Shown here: positions 16,736 to 24,930 of the stretch, one piece after another
Layout: the number at the start of each line of letters is the position of its first letter
How positions within the stretch are numbered: the first letter of the stretch is position 1
From: Bacteroidales bacterium
Lineage (GTDB): Bacteria; Bacteroidota; Bacteroidia; Bacteroidales; F082
NCBI GenBank assembly: GCA_028696715.1
Contig: JAQVGO010000020.1
Location: forward strand, 1-32,965
Reading direction: 5' to 3'
DNA length: 32,965 bases
Translations under genes and position numbers: made by a program
Notes under the pieces: model-generated
Told to the model about the DNA's origin: nothing
Database searches by the model: none
Seen by the model: the letters and a program-made list of their open reading frames with translations, nothing else

Positions 16736-17929
16736 ATGAATTTACATGAGTTTCAGGGGAAGCAAATATTAAGCGGATACGGTGTATCTGTTCCATTGGG
16801 TATTGTTGCGGATTCACCGGCAAAGGCAGTAGAAGCTGCCAAGGAAATCCAGAAAAAAACAGGTTCGGATCGCTGGGCTGTGAAGGCACAGATTCATGCC
16901 GGCGGCCGCGGAAAAGGTGGTGGTGTAAAAATTGCCAAGTCCCTTGAAGATGTTGAGAAATTTGCTGATCAGATCATCGGCATGATGCTCGTAACGCCTC
17001 AAACAAGTGCCGAAGGCAAATTGGTACGTCGTGTGTTGATCGAACAAAACATCTATTATCCCGGCCCTTCGGAAGTACAGGAATTCTATGTGAGTATGCT
17101 GCTCAATCGTGCTACAGGCCGACATATGATCATGTATTCGCCACGTGGAGGGATGGACATTGAAAAAGTAGCCGAAGAAACACCTGATCAGATTTTTACG
17201 GAAGAAATAAATCCTACAACGGGTTTGTTGGGCTATCAGGCACGACAGATTGCTTTTAACCTTGGATTAAGCGGAACAGCCTACAAGGAGATGCAAAAAT
17301 TTATCAAAGCACTGTTTGATGCTTATATGGGAAGTGATGCCAGCCTATTTGAGATTAATCCGGTGATCAAAGCTGCTGACGACAGGGTTTTTGCGGCTGA
17401 TGCAAAAGTTGTTATCGACAATAACGCACTCTTCCGTCATACCGATATCGCCGAGATGCGCGACCTGAACGAGGAAGATCCTATCGAAGTGGAAGCCAGC
17501 CGTTTCGACCTTAACTATGTGAAACTCGATGGAAATGTTGGTTGTATGGTTAACGGTGCCGGACTGGCTATGTCAACCATGGATTTAATTAAAATGTATG
17601 GGGGCGAACCAGCCAACTTCCTTGATGTGGGCGGAACAGCAAATGCCAAACGAGTGGAAGAGGCTTTCCGTATCATTTTAAAAGACCCGAATGTAAAAGC
17701 TATTTTAGTGAATATTTTTGGTGGCATAGTGCGTTGCGATCGAGTAGCACAGGGTATTGTTGATGCCTACCAGAATATCGGTGAAATTAATGTCCCGATC
17801 ATCGTTCGTCTTCAGGGTACCAATGCCGAAGAGGGAAAGGAATTAATCGATAAATCAGGCTTAAAGGTTTATTCGGCAATTAAATTGGAAGAAGCTGCCG
17901 AATTGGTGAACGAAGTTTTAAAAAACTAA
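16736..17929 (+). CDS. sucC: Succinyl-CoA ligase (ADP/GDP-forming) beta subunit
   Basis: The product is 397 residues, full length. MNLHEFQGKQIL opens the ATP-grasp domain. WAVKAQIHAGGRGKGGGVK supplies the nucleotide-binding lysine and glycine loop, and EINPVI carries a metal-binding residue. The C-terminal ligase domain has NFLDVGGTANAKRVEEAF and LVNIFGGIVRCDRVA, the CoA-ligase power helix. It converts succinyl-CoA to succinate with substrate-level phosphorylation in the TCA cycle. I chose ATG 16736, since an upstream extension at 16652 would run through the promoter. There is no sucD here: the next gene is convergent and directly abuts the stop codon. Confidence 0.96.
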   Translation: MNLHEFQGKQILSGYGVSVPLGIVADSPAKAVEAAKEIQKKTGSDRWAVKAQIHAGGRGKGGGVKIAKSLEDVEKFADQIIGMMLVTPQTSAEGKLVRRVLIEQNIYYPGPSEVQEFYVSMLLNRATGRHMIMYSPRGGMDIEKVAEETPDQIFTEEINPTTGLLGYQARQIAFNLGLSGTAYKEMQKFIKALFDAYMGSDASLFEINPVIKAADDRVFAADAKVVIDNNALFRHTDIAEMRDLNEEDPIEVEASRFDLNYVKLDGNVGCMVNGAGLAMSTMDLIKMYGGEPANFLDVGGTANAKRVEEAFRIILKDPNVKAILVNIFGGIVRCDRVAQGIVDAYQNIGEINVPIIVRLQGTNAEEGKELIDKSGLKVYSAIKLEEAAELVNEVLKN

Positions 17930-18490
17930 TCACATATAGCCCTTGAGTTTATACCAGGCAATCGCTGTCCACTCGCGCAATACAGCAATTTCATACTGAA
18001 GAAAACGCCAGATATCACAACGAAGGCCCGGATTTGCGTCCGGGCTTTTTATTTTCTTGTCACGATCGGCTTTTGAAAGAAACAAATCAGCTTCGGTATA
18101 GCCTTCAGTTGTGCCCTGGGCTCTTACGTTTTTAAAACCTTGCTTTTCAAATGTTTTAATACTTCGGTAAGTATGAACAGGTGAGGTGATAATCAAGATC
18201 GTGTTGTCCGGAGAAATCATTTGCCGAATGTTTACAGCCTGAGTATAAGTGTTGTGCCCCTGTACTTCAGAAAAAATGCGGCTGCTATCAATGCCTCTTT
18301 GCATTAATTCATTGATCATCATAATGTATTTTCTATTTTCGAAATCAGCTGTATCAGCCGGAAATGCAATTATAATTTTTGTGGCAGGAAACTCGTGAGC
18401 GGCCTCGGCAGAGTAATAACACCTTAACAAACTTTCGGATCCGGGGGTGCCGCCAGCACCCATCAAAACGATTATATCAGGATTTGTCAA
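17930..18490 (-). CDS. YdcF/DUF218-family protein, N-terminus apparently missing
   Basis: The readable frame is 186 residues from a TTG at 18490. It has the DUF218 hallmarks: PDIIVLMGAGGTPGSESLL, TKIIIAFPAD, SEVQGHNTYTQAVNIRQM and LIITSPVHTYRSIKTF, which form the nucleotide-like binding core, and ends in a helical RFLQYEIAVLREWTA segment. Family members usually have an N-terminal membrane segment and act in the envelope, with poorly known function. That segment is absent. In-frame sequence continues upstream for 16 sense codons to a TAG at 18541-18539 with no ATG or GTG, so the gene may be disrupted. It abuts sucC with no gap, and the sucC terminator lies opposite its 3' part. Confidence 0.75.
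   Translation of the reverse strand: MTNPDIIVLMGAGGTPGSESLLRCYYSAEAAHEFPATKIIIAFPADTADFENRKYIMMINELMQRGIDSSRIFSEVQGHNTYTQAVNIRQMISPDNTILIITSPVHTYRSIKTFEKQGFKNVRAQGTTEGYTEADLFLSKADRDKKIKSPDANPGLRCDIWRFLQYEIAVLREWTAIAWYKLKGYM
18026..18056 (+). terminator. Intrinsic terminator for sucC, inside the antisense YdcF-family gene
   Basis: A perfect 7-bp GC-rich stem, GCCCGGA (18026-18032) with TCCGGGC (18039-18045), and a 6-base loop are followed by TTTTTATTTTC. It lies about 97 bases after the sucC stop. The T-run is on the plus strand only, so it works rightward. The same bases read leftward as codons for KSPDANPGLR. Confidence 0.88.
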
Positions 18491-18538
18491 ATCTGTATTT
18501 TTACCAAGATAATGTGTCCAGTGAAAGGCATGGCCAGA
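18491..18538 (-). pseudogene. In-frame upstream remnant of the YdcF-family gene
   Basis: Sixteen sense codons in the same frame precede the TTG start and read SGHAFHWTHYLGKNTD. This joins smoothly to LTNPDIIVLMG and looks like the juxtamembrane segment expected ahead of a DUF218 domain. The frame is closed upstream by TAG (18541-18539), and no conventional start codon lies in between. This points to a nonsense mutation, a frameshift or a sequencing error in the N-terminal region. Confidence 0.45.
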
Positions 18539-18600
18539 CTAATATTCAAATCTCAACAACTTAATATCTTAAAGATCTGGGTAATTCTGAAATGAAACAC

Positions 18601-18628
18601 TTGGATGTGAAAGAGATTTTTATTTTTG
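18601..18628 (+). promoter_or_regulatory. Promoter of the secreted 530-residue protein gene
   Basis: TTG at 18601-18603 is followed after 17 bases by TATTTTTG at 18621-18628, matching TAnnTTTG. Transcription would start near 18633, giving a leader of about 16 bases. Confidence 0.6.
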
Positions 18629-18648
18629 CTCTCAAATAAAACTAACCT

Positions 18649-20241
18649 ATGAAAATTAGCATACTTGCCGTATTGCTACTGGCCATGATCGGTAGTCAGG
18701 CACAAGAACTAGAGATAAAGATTTCGCCTTTTAAGTTTAATGGTGTCTTTGCCGTAAAAGATAATCAACAGCAAACCAATGCTTTCATAAGTGTTTATTC
18801 CAAAAGTAATGGCATTTGGGAAATGCAAATTATTGCTCAGGATCTTTCTGAAAGTAAAACATTTACGCTGGATGTACCTAAAAACGCCCTGTTTCACACC
18901 ATGGTTTCATCGGGAGATCAGAACTTAATTTGTTTTGTCGATAACAGCTTTAAGCCAGCACTACACTATTTGCTAATCGACAGGGAAGGAAATATAAAAC
19001 AGTCGTTGTCGAAAACCAAAGTTCCACTTTTGGCAAGAGGAAAGGCTTATTGGCCCCAACTTTATGCTTTAGAACAAGGAAATTTTATAGTTGTTGAACC
19101 AGCAAAAAGTAAAAGCACTGGTTATAGTTTGGAATGCTTTGATAAACAATTAAAAAGCCTTTGGCGCAAAGAGTTTTATACCGAGAAAGGCAATGCCCGG
19201 GTATATGAAATTTGGATTACGGAACAAGGTATTCTAACGCATCAACTGGTCGAGAAATTTGGCAATGTGTTGAACAGTAGCATGGTTTACAGTGACAATT
19301 CAACTGGCAATACGATATTTAACACTTCCCTGTCAAATGGGGAAAACAGCTTTTATCCCACGGCTTTTTATCCCGAAAAAGATAAGTCGGTTGTGATGGC
19401 AGGGACTTTTTACAAAGGTTCAAAAATAGAAAGCAAAAATTCGAGAGGATTGTTTTTGGCAGAAATAGACTCGGATGGCATTTTTGCTGCGAAGCAACTG
19501 ATGGAATGGAAGAGCCTGAAACCAATCTTAAAAACCCGGGTATCCGACTGGTTTTTCAAAGTTATGCCCGAAGTCTGGCTACATCGGCTGGATAAAACAG
19601 AAGACGGTTCGTATGTTGCCTTGGGAGAATTATTTAAATATGCCGGTGAAATCACACAGACCAACCCCAAAACGGGTGAAACCGAAGCGCCATTTCATAA
19701 AATCAGACTGATGGATTTTATGCGTTTCAACTTCAGTAGTACAGGCGAAATGACTGCTGCTGAAAGAATTGAGAAACCACATCAATTTCTGCATATCACA
19801 GCCGACATGACAGCTGAAACCGGATCGATACAAAACATGATCACTTCAGGAAACCTCAACCGTAACAAGGCTTTAAAAGAAAGCAATGGTTTTACTTTTC
19901 GGGATGCAATACCTTTGGCTGAGGGTCAATATACAATTGCATTTGCCTCTTACGAGAACTTTGTACACTATACCTATTTGCTCAATACCAACTATGGTAA
20001 TTACCACAAATATGCCATGCTCAAAGCCAAAGCTGAAATTATCTCCCAGTTGGAAATCGCATCACGTATTGCAAATCAATATGATGATCTCTCACTCGAA
20101 ATTGAAGGATCAACCCTGGATTTTGATGGCAGTGAACAATATTTCAGAGGCGTTCTACCGGCAGTGGAAAACGAATTCCTGCTCTACGAATACGTGCCCT
20201 TGAAATCCTTGCTAAGTTTGAAATTGATTACTGATCAATAA
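18649..20241 (+). CDS. Secreted protein of unknown function
   Basis: The product is 530 residues. The signal peptide (MKISILAVLLLAMIGSQAQ) is clear, with cleavage after SQA. The mature protein is beta-rich, with repeated short strand pairs, such as ECFDKQLKSLWRKEFYTEKG and GSYVALGELFKYAG, that recall WD-like or propeller proteins of the Bacteroidota periplasm. It has no lipobox, no T9SS tail, no membrane segment after the signal and no catalytic motif I recognise. It is followed eight bases later by the convergent DUF6263 gene. The promoter directly upstream indicates a single-gene transcript. Confidence 0.8.
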   Translation: MKISILAVLLLAMIGSQAQELEIKISPFKFNGVFAVKDNQQQTNAFISVYSKSNGIWEMQIIAQDLSESKTFTLDVPKNALFHTMVSSGDQNLICFVDNSFKPALHYLLIDREGNIKQSLSKTKVPLLARGKAYWPQLYALEQGNFIVVEPAKSKSTGYSLECFDKQLKSLWRKEFYTEKGNARVYEIWITEQGILTHQLVEKFGNVLNSSMVYSDNSTGNTIFNTSLSNGENSFYPTAFYPEKDKSVVMAGTFYKGSKIESKNSRGLFLAEIDSDGIFAAKQLMEWKSLKPILKTRVSDWFFKVMPEVWLHRLDKTEDGSYVALGELFKYAGEITQTNPKTGETEAPFHKIRLMDFMRFNFSSTGEMTAAERIEKPHQFLHITADMTAETGSIQNMITSGNLNRNKALKESNGFTFRDAIPLAEGQYTIAFASYENFVHYTYLLNTNYGNYHKYAMLKAKAEIISQLEIASRIANQYDDLSLEIEGSTLDFDGSEQYFRGVLPAVENEFLLYEYVPLKSLLSLKLITDQ

Positions 20242-20249
20242 TTACTGAT

Positions 20250-21077
20250 TTACTTTGCTGTAAGCTCAGTATAACTGGTCATCGTCATTGGCACTTTTTG
20301 GCCTTGTTGCTCCATTTCCATCTCCAGGGTTTGCATGGAAGTAGAACTCAAAAGCCAGCCTGTTTTGCTGTCGATAGTAGCTTTACCACTGATTGTTCCG
20401 CTAAGTTTGGCAGGCGTGCCATTCATTTCGGTACCAGCAACAGTGCCTTCAAAACTGATTTGAGAAGTTTTACTTTTATACTCATCCAGCTTATATACCG
20501 CAGTTATAGTGAAATCGCTGGATGGGTCGGGTTGTGTTACCACTTCCCAGGTGTCACCAGCCACCACTTCATGATCCGGAAAAACAACTAACATCCCCAT
20601 CTCAAAACCCGAAACATTACTCTCGCCCAGTACTTCGGAGCTGTTGTTTTTAATTGGATTGCCAAACGGGTCAATGCTTGATTTAACAGTTTGCTTAATG
20701 ACTTTACTAAGCTGATTTGCAATCTGTTGCGCCATCATATTGCCTTCAGAAGCAGCCGTATTATCCGAATCCCATTCTACCTCCATACCCATCGCATTTT
20801 GCTTGAATCGAATCCGATCGTAAACAACAGAAAAATCAATTTGACCATCTGATCCCACATCTGTTACCTCAACCGATTGATTGATTGTTACATCCTGTTT
20901 GATGTTTACACTCTGACCTGTCATGGTCATGGAAATGTTCTGATTGGTCTTGATCTCAATCTGCGATTTCTTGCCTTTTTCGAGTTTATAGGTAAACCGA
21001 ACCGAACCAGCCGGTGTAAAAGCCATTGCTATTATTCCGATAACGATCAGAATGACAGATAATTTATTAATTTTCAT
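20250..21077 (-). CDS. DUF6263-family secreted protein
   Basis: The product is 275 residues. An N-terminal signal or anchor segment (LSVILIVIGIIAMAFTPAG) is followed by a beta-rich body with paired features RFTYKLEKGKKSQIEIKTNQ, MTGQSVNIKQDVTIN, VVFPDHEVVAGDTWEV and a C-terminal GKATIDSKTGWLLSSTS, where the treated protein seems to be compared with a reference state. I associate this arrangement with DUF6263, a family of unknown function in the Bacteroidota envelope. It lies 17 bases after dnaB in the same direction, so the two may be co-transcribed, although their roles need not be linked. Confidence 0.75.
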   Translation of the reverse strand: MKINKLSVILIVIGIIAMAFTPAGSVRFTYKLEKGKKSQIEIKTNQNISMTMTGQSVNIKQDVTINQSVEVTDVGSDGQIDFSVVYDRIRFKQNAMGMEVEWDSDNTAASEGNMMAQQIANQLSKVIKQTVKSSIDPFGNPIKNNSSEVLGESNVSGFEMGMLVVFPDHEVVAGDTWEVVTQPDPSSDFTITAVYKLDEYKSKTSQISFEGTVAGTEMNGTPAKLSGTISGKATIDSKTGWLLSSTSMQTLEMEMEQQGQKVPMTMTSYTELTAK

Positions 21078-21094
21078 AAGTATTGATTTATGGT

Positions 21095-22621
21095 TTAAAA
21101 GGGTTCTTCATAATCTGGTTCAGGATCAAAATCGTCGTTCATTTTAGATCCTATCGTTTTGGTTGGCAGCATTTCAAAACCTGTGTTAGGACTCAGTTCT
21201 GTCGGTCGTTCAAAGCTTTCCGGCTCTTCAAATTTTGCAAATTGACCAACGAATTTCAGGTTCACATCTCCCAGCTTACCATTACGATGCTTGGCAATAT
21301 TGATAACGGCAAGACCCTGCACTGAATTGCCTTCACCATCATCGTTAATACCATAATATTCAGGACGATAAATAAATATTACCATATCAGCATCCTGCTC
21401 GATGGCACCCGATTCGCGTAAGTCGGACAAGATTGGTTTTTTTGATCCCGGCCTACTTTCTACATTACGACTTAGCTGCGATAAAGCCAAAACCGGAATA
21501 TCGAGCTCTTTGGCCAAACTCTTTAGCGAACGTGAAATATTACTGATTTCCTGCTCGCGATTGCCACGGTTATCTCCGCCGGCGGTCATAAGTTGCAGGT
21601 AATCAATAAAAACCATCTGAATATCGAATTGTTGTTTCAAACGGCGACATTTGGCTCTCAGCTCAAAAATTGAAAGCTGTGGTGTATCATCGATATACAT
21701 CTGAGCGTTTACGAGCGGATTGATTTTTGTATTCAGTTGCTGCCATTCGTATTCCTGCAAATCACCTTTGCGCAATTTTTCGGCAGCCAGATAGGTTTCG
21801 CTTGAGATTAAACGCGTAACCAACTGAACGGAAGACATTTCAAGGGAAAAAAATGCGATGGGTTTGTTGAAATCAACAGCTGCATTTCGGGCCAGATTGA
21901 GGGCAAAAGCTGTTTTACCCATGCTGGGACGAGCAGCCAGAATTATCAAATCCGACTTTTGCCAGCCTTGTGTAATACGGTCAAGATCAGTATATCCGGA
22001 TGGAACTCCACGCAAATTGGCATCGCTGTTTCGGGCATTCTCAATGTCTTCGATGGCCCTTTTCACCAGCTCTGGCATCGCTTCGAAACTCCTTCGCAGG
22101 TTGCTTTCACTCACAGCAAAAAGTCCGCTTTCGGCTTTGTCGAGCAAATCAAAAACATCAGTAGTATCCTCGTAAGCATCTTTGATGATGTCAGACGAAA
22201 TCATAATCAGTTCTCGCTGAATATATTTTTGAATCAAAATACGGGCATGAAACTCAATATTGGCAGCAGATACCACCCGGTTGGTCAGCTGTGATATGTA
22301 ATAGGGCCCTCCCACAATTTCGAGCTCACCCATGCTTTTGAGTTCATTGGTAACCGTCAGAATATCGATGGCTTCTGACTTGGAGAACAATTGATGAATA
22401 GCCTTGAAGATTTTTTGATGAGCATCTTTGTAAAAAACTTCAGGATTCAGGATGTCGATGATCGCATTTACGGCATCTTTTTCAAGCATCATGGCACCAA
22501 GCACTACTTCTTCCAGATCGACGGCCTGTGGAGGAACTCTACCATGTTGCAGAAGCACCTCCTTTAATGGATCCCCTGCTGTTATTGACTTTTTTGTTGA
22601 TCGTGTGGTTTTTTGATTCAT
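21095..22621 (-). CDS. dnaB: Replicative DNA helicase DnaB
   Basis: The product is 508 residues. The N-terminal domain (PPQAVDLEEVVLGAMMLEKD) that contacts primase is followed by a linker and the RecA-like ATPase, with Walker A RPSMGKT (231-237), the SLEMS segment, Walker B MVFIDYLQLM, SQLSRNVESR and HRNGKLGDV near the end. It forms the hexamer that unwinds DNA at the fork. There is no intein. ATG 22621 is chosen over the TTG at 22636. The C-terminus has an acidic tail (DDFDPEPDYEEPF), which is common in Bacteroidota. Upstream, a palindrome sits between this gene and the DUF2779 gene. Confidence 0.97.
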   Translation of the reverse strand: MNQKTTRSTKKSITAGDPLKEVLLQHGRVPPQAVDLEEVVLGAMMLEKDAVNAIIDILNPEVFYKDAHQKIFKAIHQLFSKSEAIDILTVTNELKSMGELEIVGGPYYISQLTNRVVSAANIEFHARILIQKYIQRELIMISSDIIKDAYEDTTDVFDLLDKAESGLFAVSESNLRRSFEAMPELVKRAIEDIENARNSDANLRGVPSGYTDLDRITQGWQKSDLIILAARPSMGKTAFALNLARNAAVDFNKPIAFFSLEMSSVQLVTRLISSETYLAAEKLRKGDLQEYEWQQLNTKINPLVNAQMYIDDTPQLSIFELRAKCRRLKQQFDIQMVFIDYLQLMTAGGDNRGNREQEISNISRSLKSLAKELDIPVLALSQLSRNVESRPGSKKPILSDLRESGAIEQDADMVIFIYRPEYYGINDDGEGNSVQGLAVINIAKHRNGKLGDVNLKFVGQFAKFEEPESFERPTELSPNTGFEMLPTKTIGSKMNDDFDPEPDYEEPF

Positions 22622-22706
22622 TGTCCAAAAATACAAATATGATTTTGCTTTTGATGTGAATGTTTATAACTTTCGCTTTTTCTTTGCTATCAACGCTTTC
22701 AACAAT

Positions 22707-22716
22707 GTCAGCTGAC
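22707..22716. repeat. Perfect 10-bp palindrome upstream of dnaB
   Basis: GTCAGCTGAC is self-complementary and lies in the 108-base gap between the end of the DUF2779 gene and dnaB, about 86 bases from the dnaB start codon. It could be a protein-binding site. It is short enough to be chance. Confidence 0.25.
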
Positions 22717-22729
22717 TTATCCTACTGAA

Positions 22730-24127
22730 TTATTTCACTGCTAAAAAGTAATGATGCAGCTTATGCAGGCTTTGGCAGTACTGTGATAATTGAAAATTGA
22801 CTTTTGCACTGTTCTTTTCAGGTTCTTCCAGCAAATCTTTCAGCAACCAAGCTTCTTCTTTAAGCGGTTTTAATTCGGGGAATAAGTGGTTTTGCAATGT
22901 GTTTAGTTCATATTTTTCTTCAATGGCCGGAAACATAAAATGTGCTGAATCTAATAAATCTGTATAGTTAAGCCATTGAATTTCAGTATTCAACCCGGAA
23001 ATATTTTTAGTCTCAACATCCAGATTATTGTTTTCATACACAATTAAACAACTTGAATTCAACCAGATTTGATTTAGAAAATCTGCCAGTTTTGGTCCGT
23101 CCGATTGCTTGGCGTTGTTCCAATAAAAAATTTGTTGTTGCTGGTTATGTGGTTGAAAAGCACAAACAGCAAGAACAACCGCTTCGTAAGGTCTTCTGCC
23201 TGATACAGTCGGGACTGCAGCATGATGAATAAGAAATTTTAGATAAGTGGGTTCTGTTAGTTTAAATGATTTTATTGCTTCTTGAAAAATCTGCTTGTTC
23301 AGGTAATAGGTGTTGTGATTTAATGCCTCAATTTGTTCTTTAAGATAATAGTTTTCAGACTGTTCGGGAAGTTCAACACCTTGGTTATACCATTTAAAGC
23401 GCTGTCCCAATTTTTCAGATGAAAGATACAACAAACTGTTTTGTGGAACATTTTTCCAGCAATGACCGATAAAATCACAGGGATAGGGTTTGTAGCAATG
23501 TGTTCCGATGGGCACTTCGGGCGATTTGGTTAATTGAAGTGTTTCCTTGGCATTTTTGATTTGAAGTGCCGTCAGATCGATTACTTCTTCGGCTTGATTC
23601 ATAACGCTTTGTGAGATAAATAATTCCTGAAGATTCAGTTCGTCCCCCAAAACATACTCCTCGTTGAGATAGAAAAGTTCGAAGTCAAGTAATGGGATAA
23701 GGTTTCCTTTTAACACATAATACTGCAAATAGGCATCCTGCAGGTAGGTCTCAGATAGCCCGCGTGAACTTTTCACTTCGATTGCCCGCCATTTATCGCC
23801 TTCGCGAACCAGGATATCCAGCATGATCAACACTTCATCGTATTGAAAAACAGCTTCGTAAATAGCTGTGATTTCAGGGTTTTGCAAGGCCAGCAAGGTT
23901 TCGTCACGTTTTGCCTGGTATTGCGAAGGAGATTTAGGCGTCATGTCGATACCACCTGGAAAAAGATCGCGTGCCAACACACCTACGGCTGTTCCCCGCC
24001 GAAATTTGGCCAGCTGAACGGCACTCATTTTATCTCTTAAAAATGGTCGTTTTTTATGTAAATAAAGTGATTTTTGACATTGTAAACTCTTTATATAGGT
24101 TGATTTGGAAAGCAGGTGTTTGGCCAT
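22730..24127 (-). CDS. Cas4-like PD-(D/E)XK nuclease fused to a DUF2779-type domain with lost catalytic motif
   Basis: The product is 465 residues. The N-terminal half is Cas4/AddB-like: LSKSTYIKSLQCQKSLYLH carries Cys17, LDILVREGDKWRAIEVKSS carries Asp104, Glu117 and Lys119 (D...ExK), and YLQDAYLQYYVLKG supplies the following helix. Cys211, Cys217 and Cys223 with Cys17 make a likely [4Fe-4S] site. The C-terminal half matches the DUF2779 layout (GRRPYEAVV), but where relatives read LDFET this one reads LIHHA (299-303), so the RNase-H-like exonuclease site appears dead. An intact 3'-5' exonuclease gene sits 11 bases upstream. A role in DNA processing is inferred. No CRISPR array or cas genes are present. 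Confidence 0.85.
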   Translation of the reverse strand: MAKHLLSKSTYIKSLQCQKSLYLHKKRPFLRDKMSAVQLAKFRRGTAVGVLARDLFPGGIDMTPKSPSQYQAKRDETLLALQNPEITAIYEAVFQYDEVLIMLDILVREGDKWRAIEVKSSRGLSETYLQDAYLQYYVLKGNLIPLLDFELFYLNEEYVLGDELNLQELFISQSVMNQAEEVIDLTALQIKNAKETLQLTKSPEVPIGTHCYKPYPCDFIGHCWKNVPQNSLLYLSSEKLGQRFKWYNQGVELPEQSENYYLKEQIEALNHNTYYLNKQIFQEAIKSFKLTEPTYLKFLIHHAAVPTVSGRRPYEAVVLAVCAFQPHNQQQQIFYWNNAKQSDGPKLADFLNQIWLNSSCLIVYENNNLDVETKNISGLNTEIQWLNYTDLLDSAHFMFPAIEEKYELNTLQNHLFPELKPLKEEAWLLKDLLEEPEKNSAKVNFQLSQYCQSLHKLHHYFLAVK

Positions 24128-24138
24128 TTACTTTAGTA

Positions 24139-24852
24139 TTAATTGTCGGCAAAAATAACATGTTCATCCTTAATAAGGGGCTGATTGAGGTAGCGGCGCA
24201 TCAACTGTGCGATAGCCAAGACATCTTTTTGGCAATACTCTCGAATACGTTCCAAATCCTTATCTTCCCAATAAACCTTGCCAACCATGCTTCCATCTAT
24301 ATCGTCTTTTGGGGTGGGAATATCAAAAATGGCCGTAAGCAAATCAAGCGAGGTATAGTTTTTATAATCTCCGAATTTCCATAATTCCATGGTATCCAGA
24401 TGGCGGATTTCCCAGGGCTTCTTGCCTGCCATTTGCAGGATTAAAGGCAAATCGATGCCGTTGATAATCATCCGTCGTGCGATATAGGGAAAGTCGAACT
24501 CCTTGCCGTTGTGGGCACATAACATGCTATCCGGATAATTGTAGTAGCGGTTAAGAAGCTCGGCAAATTCTTCGAGCAGGAGTTTTTCATCATCTCCATA
24601 ATAAGATTTTATCCTAAATTCGTTTCCGTTAAGAAAACCAACAGAAATTACGATGATCTTACCAAATTCGGCATAAATTCCAGCGCGATCGTAGATGCTT
24701 TCAGGTGTTTCGGTTTCGTCTTTTTTAAGCTTTTCGGCCTTTTTAATCCATAGTTTTTGCATACGCTCACTTAAATCATGAAAGGAGGGAACTGCCGGAA
24801 CGGTTTCAATATCGAGGAAAAGCACTTGTGAAAACTGAAGATTATATAACAT
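24139..24852 (-). CDS. DEDDy 3'-5' exonuclease, PolB-related
   Basis: The product is 237 residues. Exo I is VLFLDIETVP (Asp14, Glu16), Exo II is AHNGKEFDFPYIARR (Asp120), and Exo III is REYCQKDVLA (Tyr206, Asp210). All five DEDDy residues are therefore in place. The remainder (HLDTMELWKFGDYKN, then SLDLLTAIFDIPTPKDDIDG) matches the family of free-standing exonucleases related to the DNA polymerase B proofreading domain. It should remove nucleotides from 3' ends of DNA, or possibly RNA. It has its own promoter and leads a two-gene unit with the Cas4-like/DUF2779 gene, 11 bases apart. Confidence 0.92.
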   Translation of the reverse strand: MLYNLQFSQVLFLDIETVPAVPSFHDLSERMQKLWIKKAEKLKKDETETPESIYDRAGIYAEFGKIIVISVGFLNGNEFRIKSYYGDDEKLLLEEFAELLNRYYNYPDSMLCAHNGKEFDFPYIARRMIINGIDLPLILQMAGKKPWEIRHLDTMELWKFGDYKNYTSLDLLTAIFDIPTPKDDIDGSMVGKVYWEDKDLERIREYCQKDVLAIAQLMRRYLNQPLIKDEHVIFADN

Positions 24853-24899
24853 AACAGTTGGTTTTTTGACGATCTTAATTTATCATTTATTATTTTAGC

Positions 24900-24930
24900 C
24901 AAAGTTAAACAGTCTATTTAAGTGATGCAA
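24900..24930 (-). promoter_or_regulatory. Promoter of the exonuclease-DUF2779 unit
   Basis: On the minus strand TTG (24930-24928) is followed after 20 bases by TAACTTTG (24907-24900), an exact TAnnTTTG. Transcription would start near 24895, about 43 bases before the ATG at 24852. The -33 box overlaps the first codons of the divergent lipoprotein gene. Confidence 0.55.

Noticed and set aside
22730..24852. Possible CRISPR-Cas locus because of the Cas4-like domain
   Set aside because: There are no repeats, no cas1/cas2 and no effector genes anywhere in the window; the domain belongs to the DUF2779 architecture.
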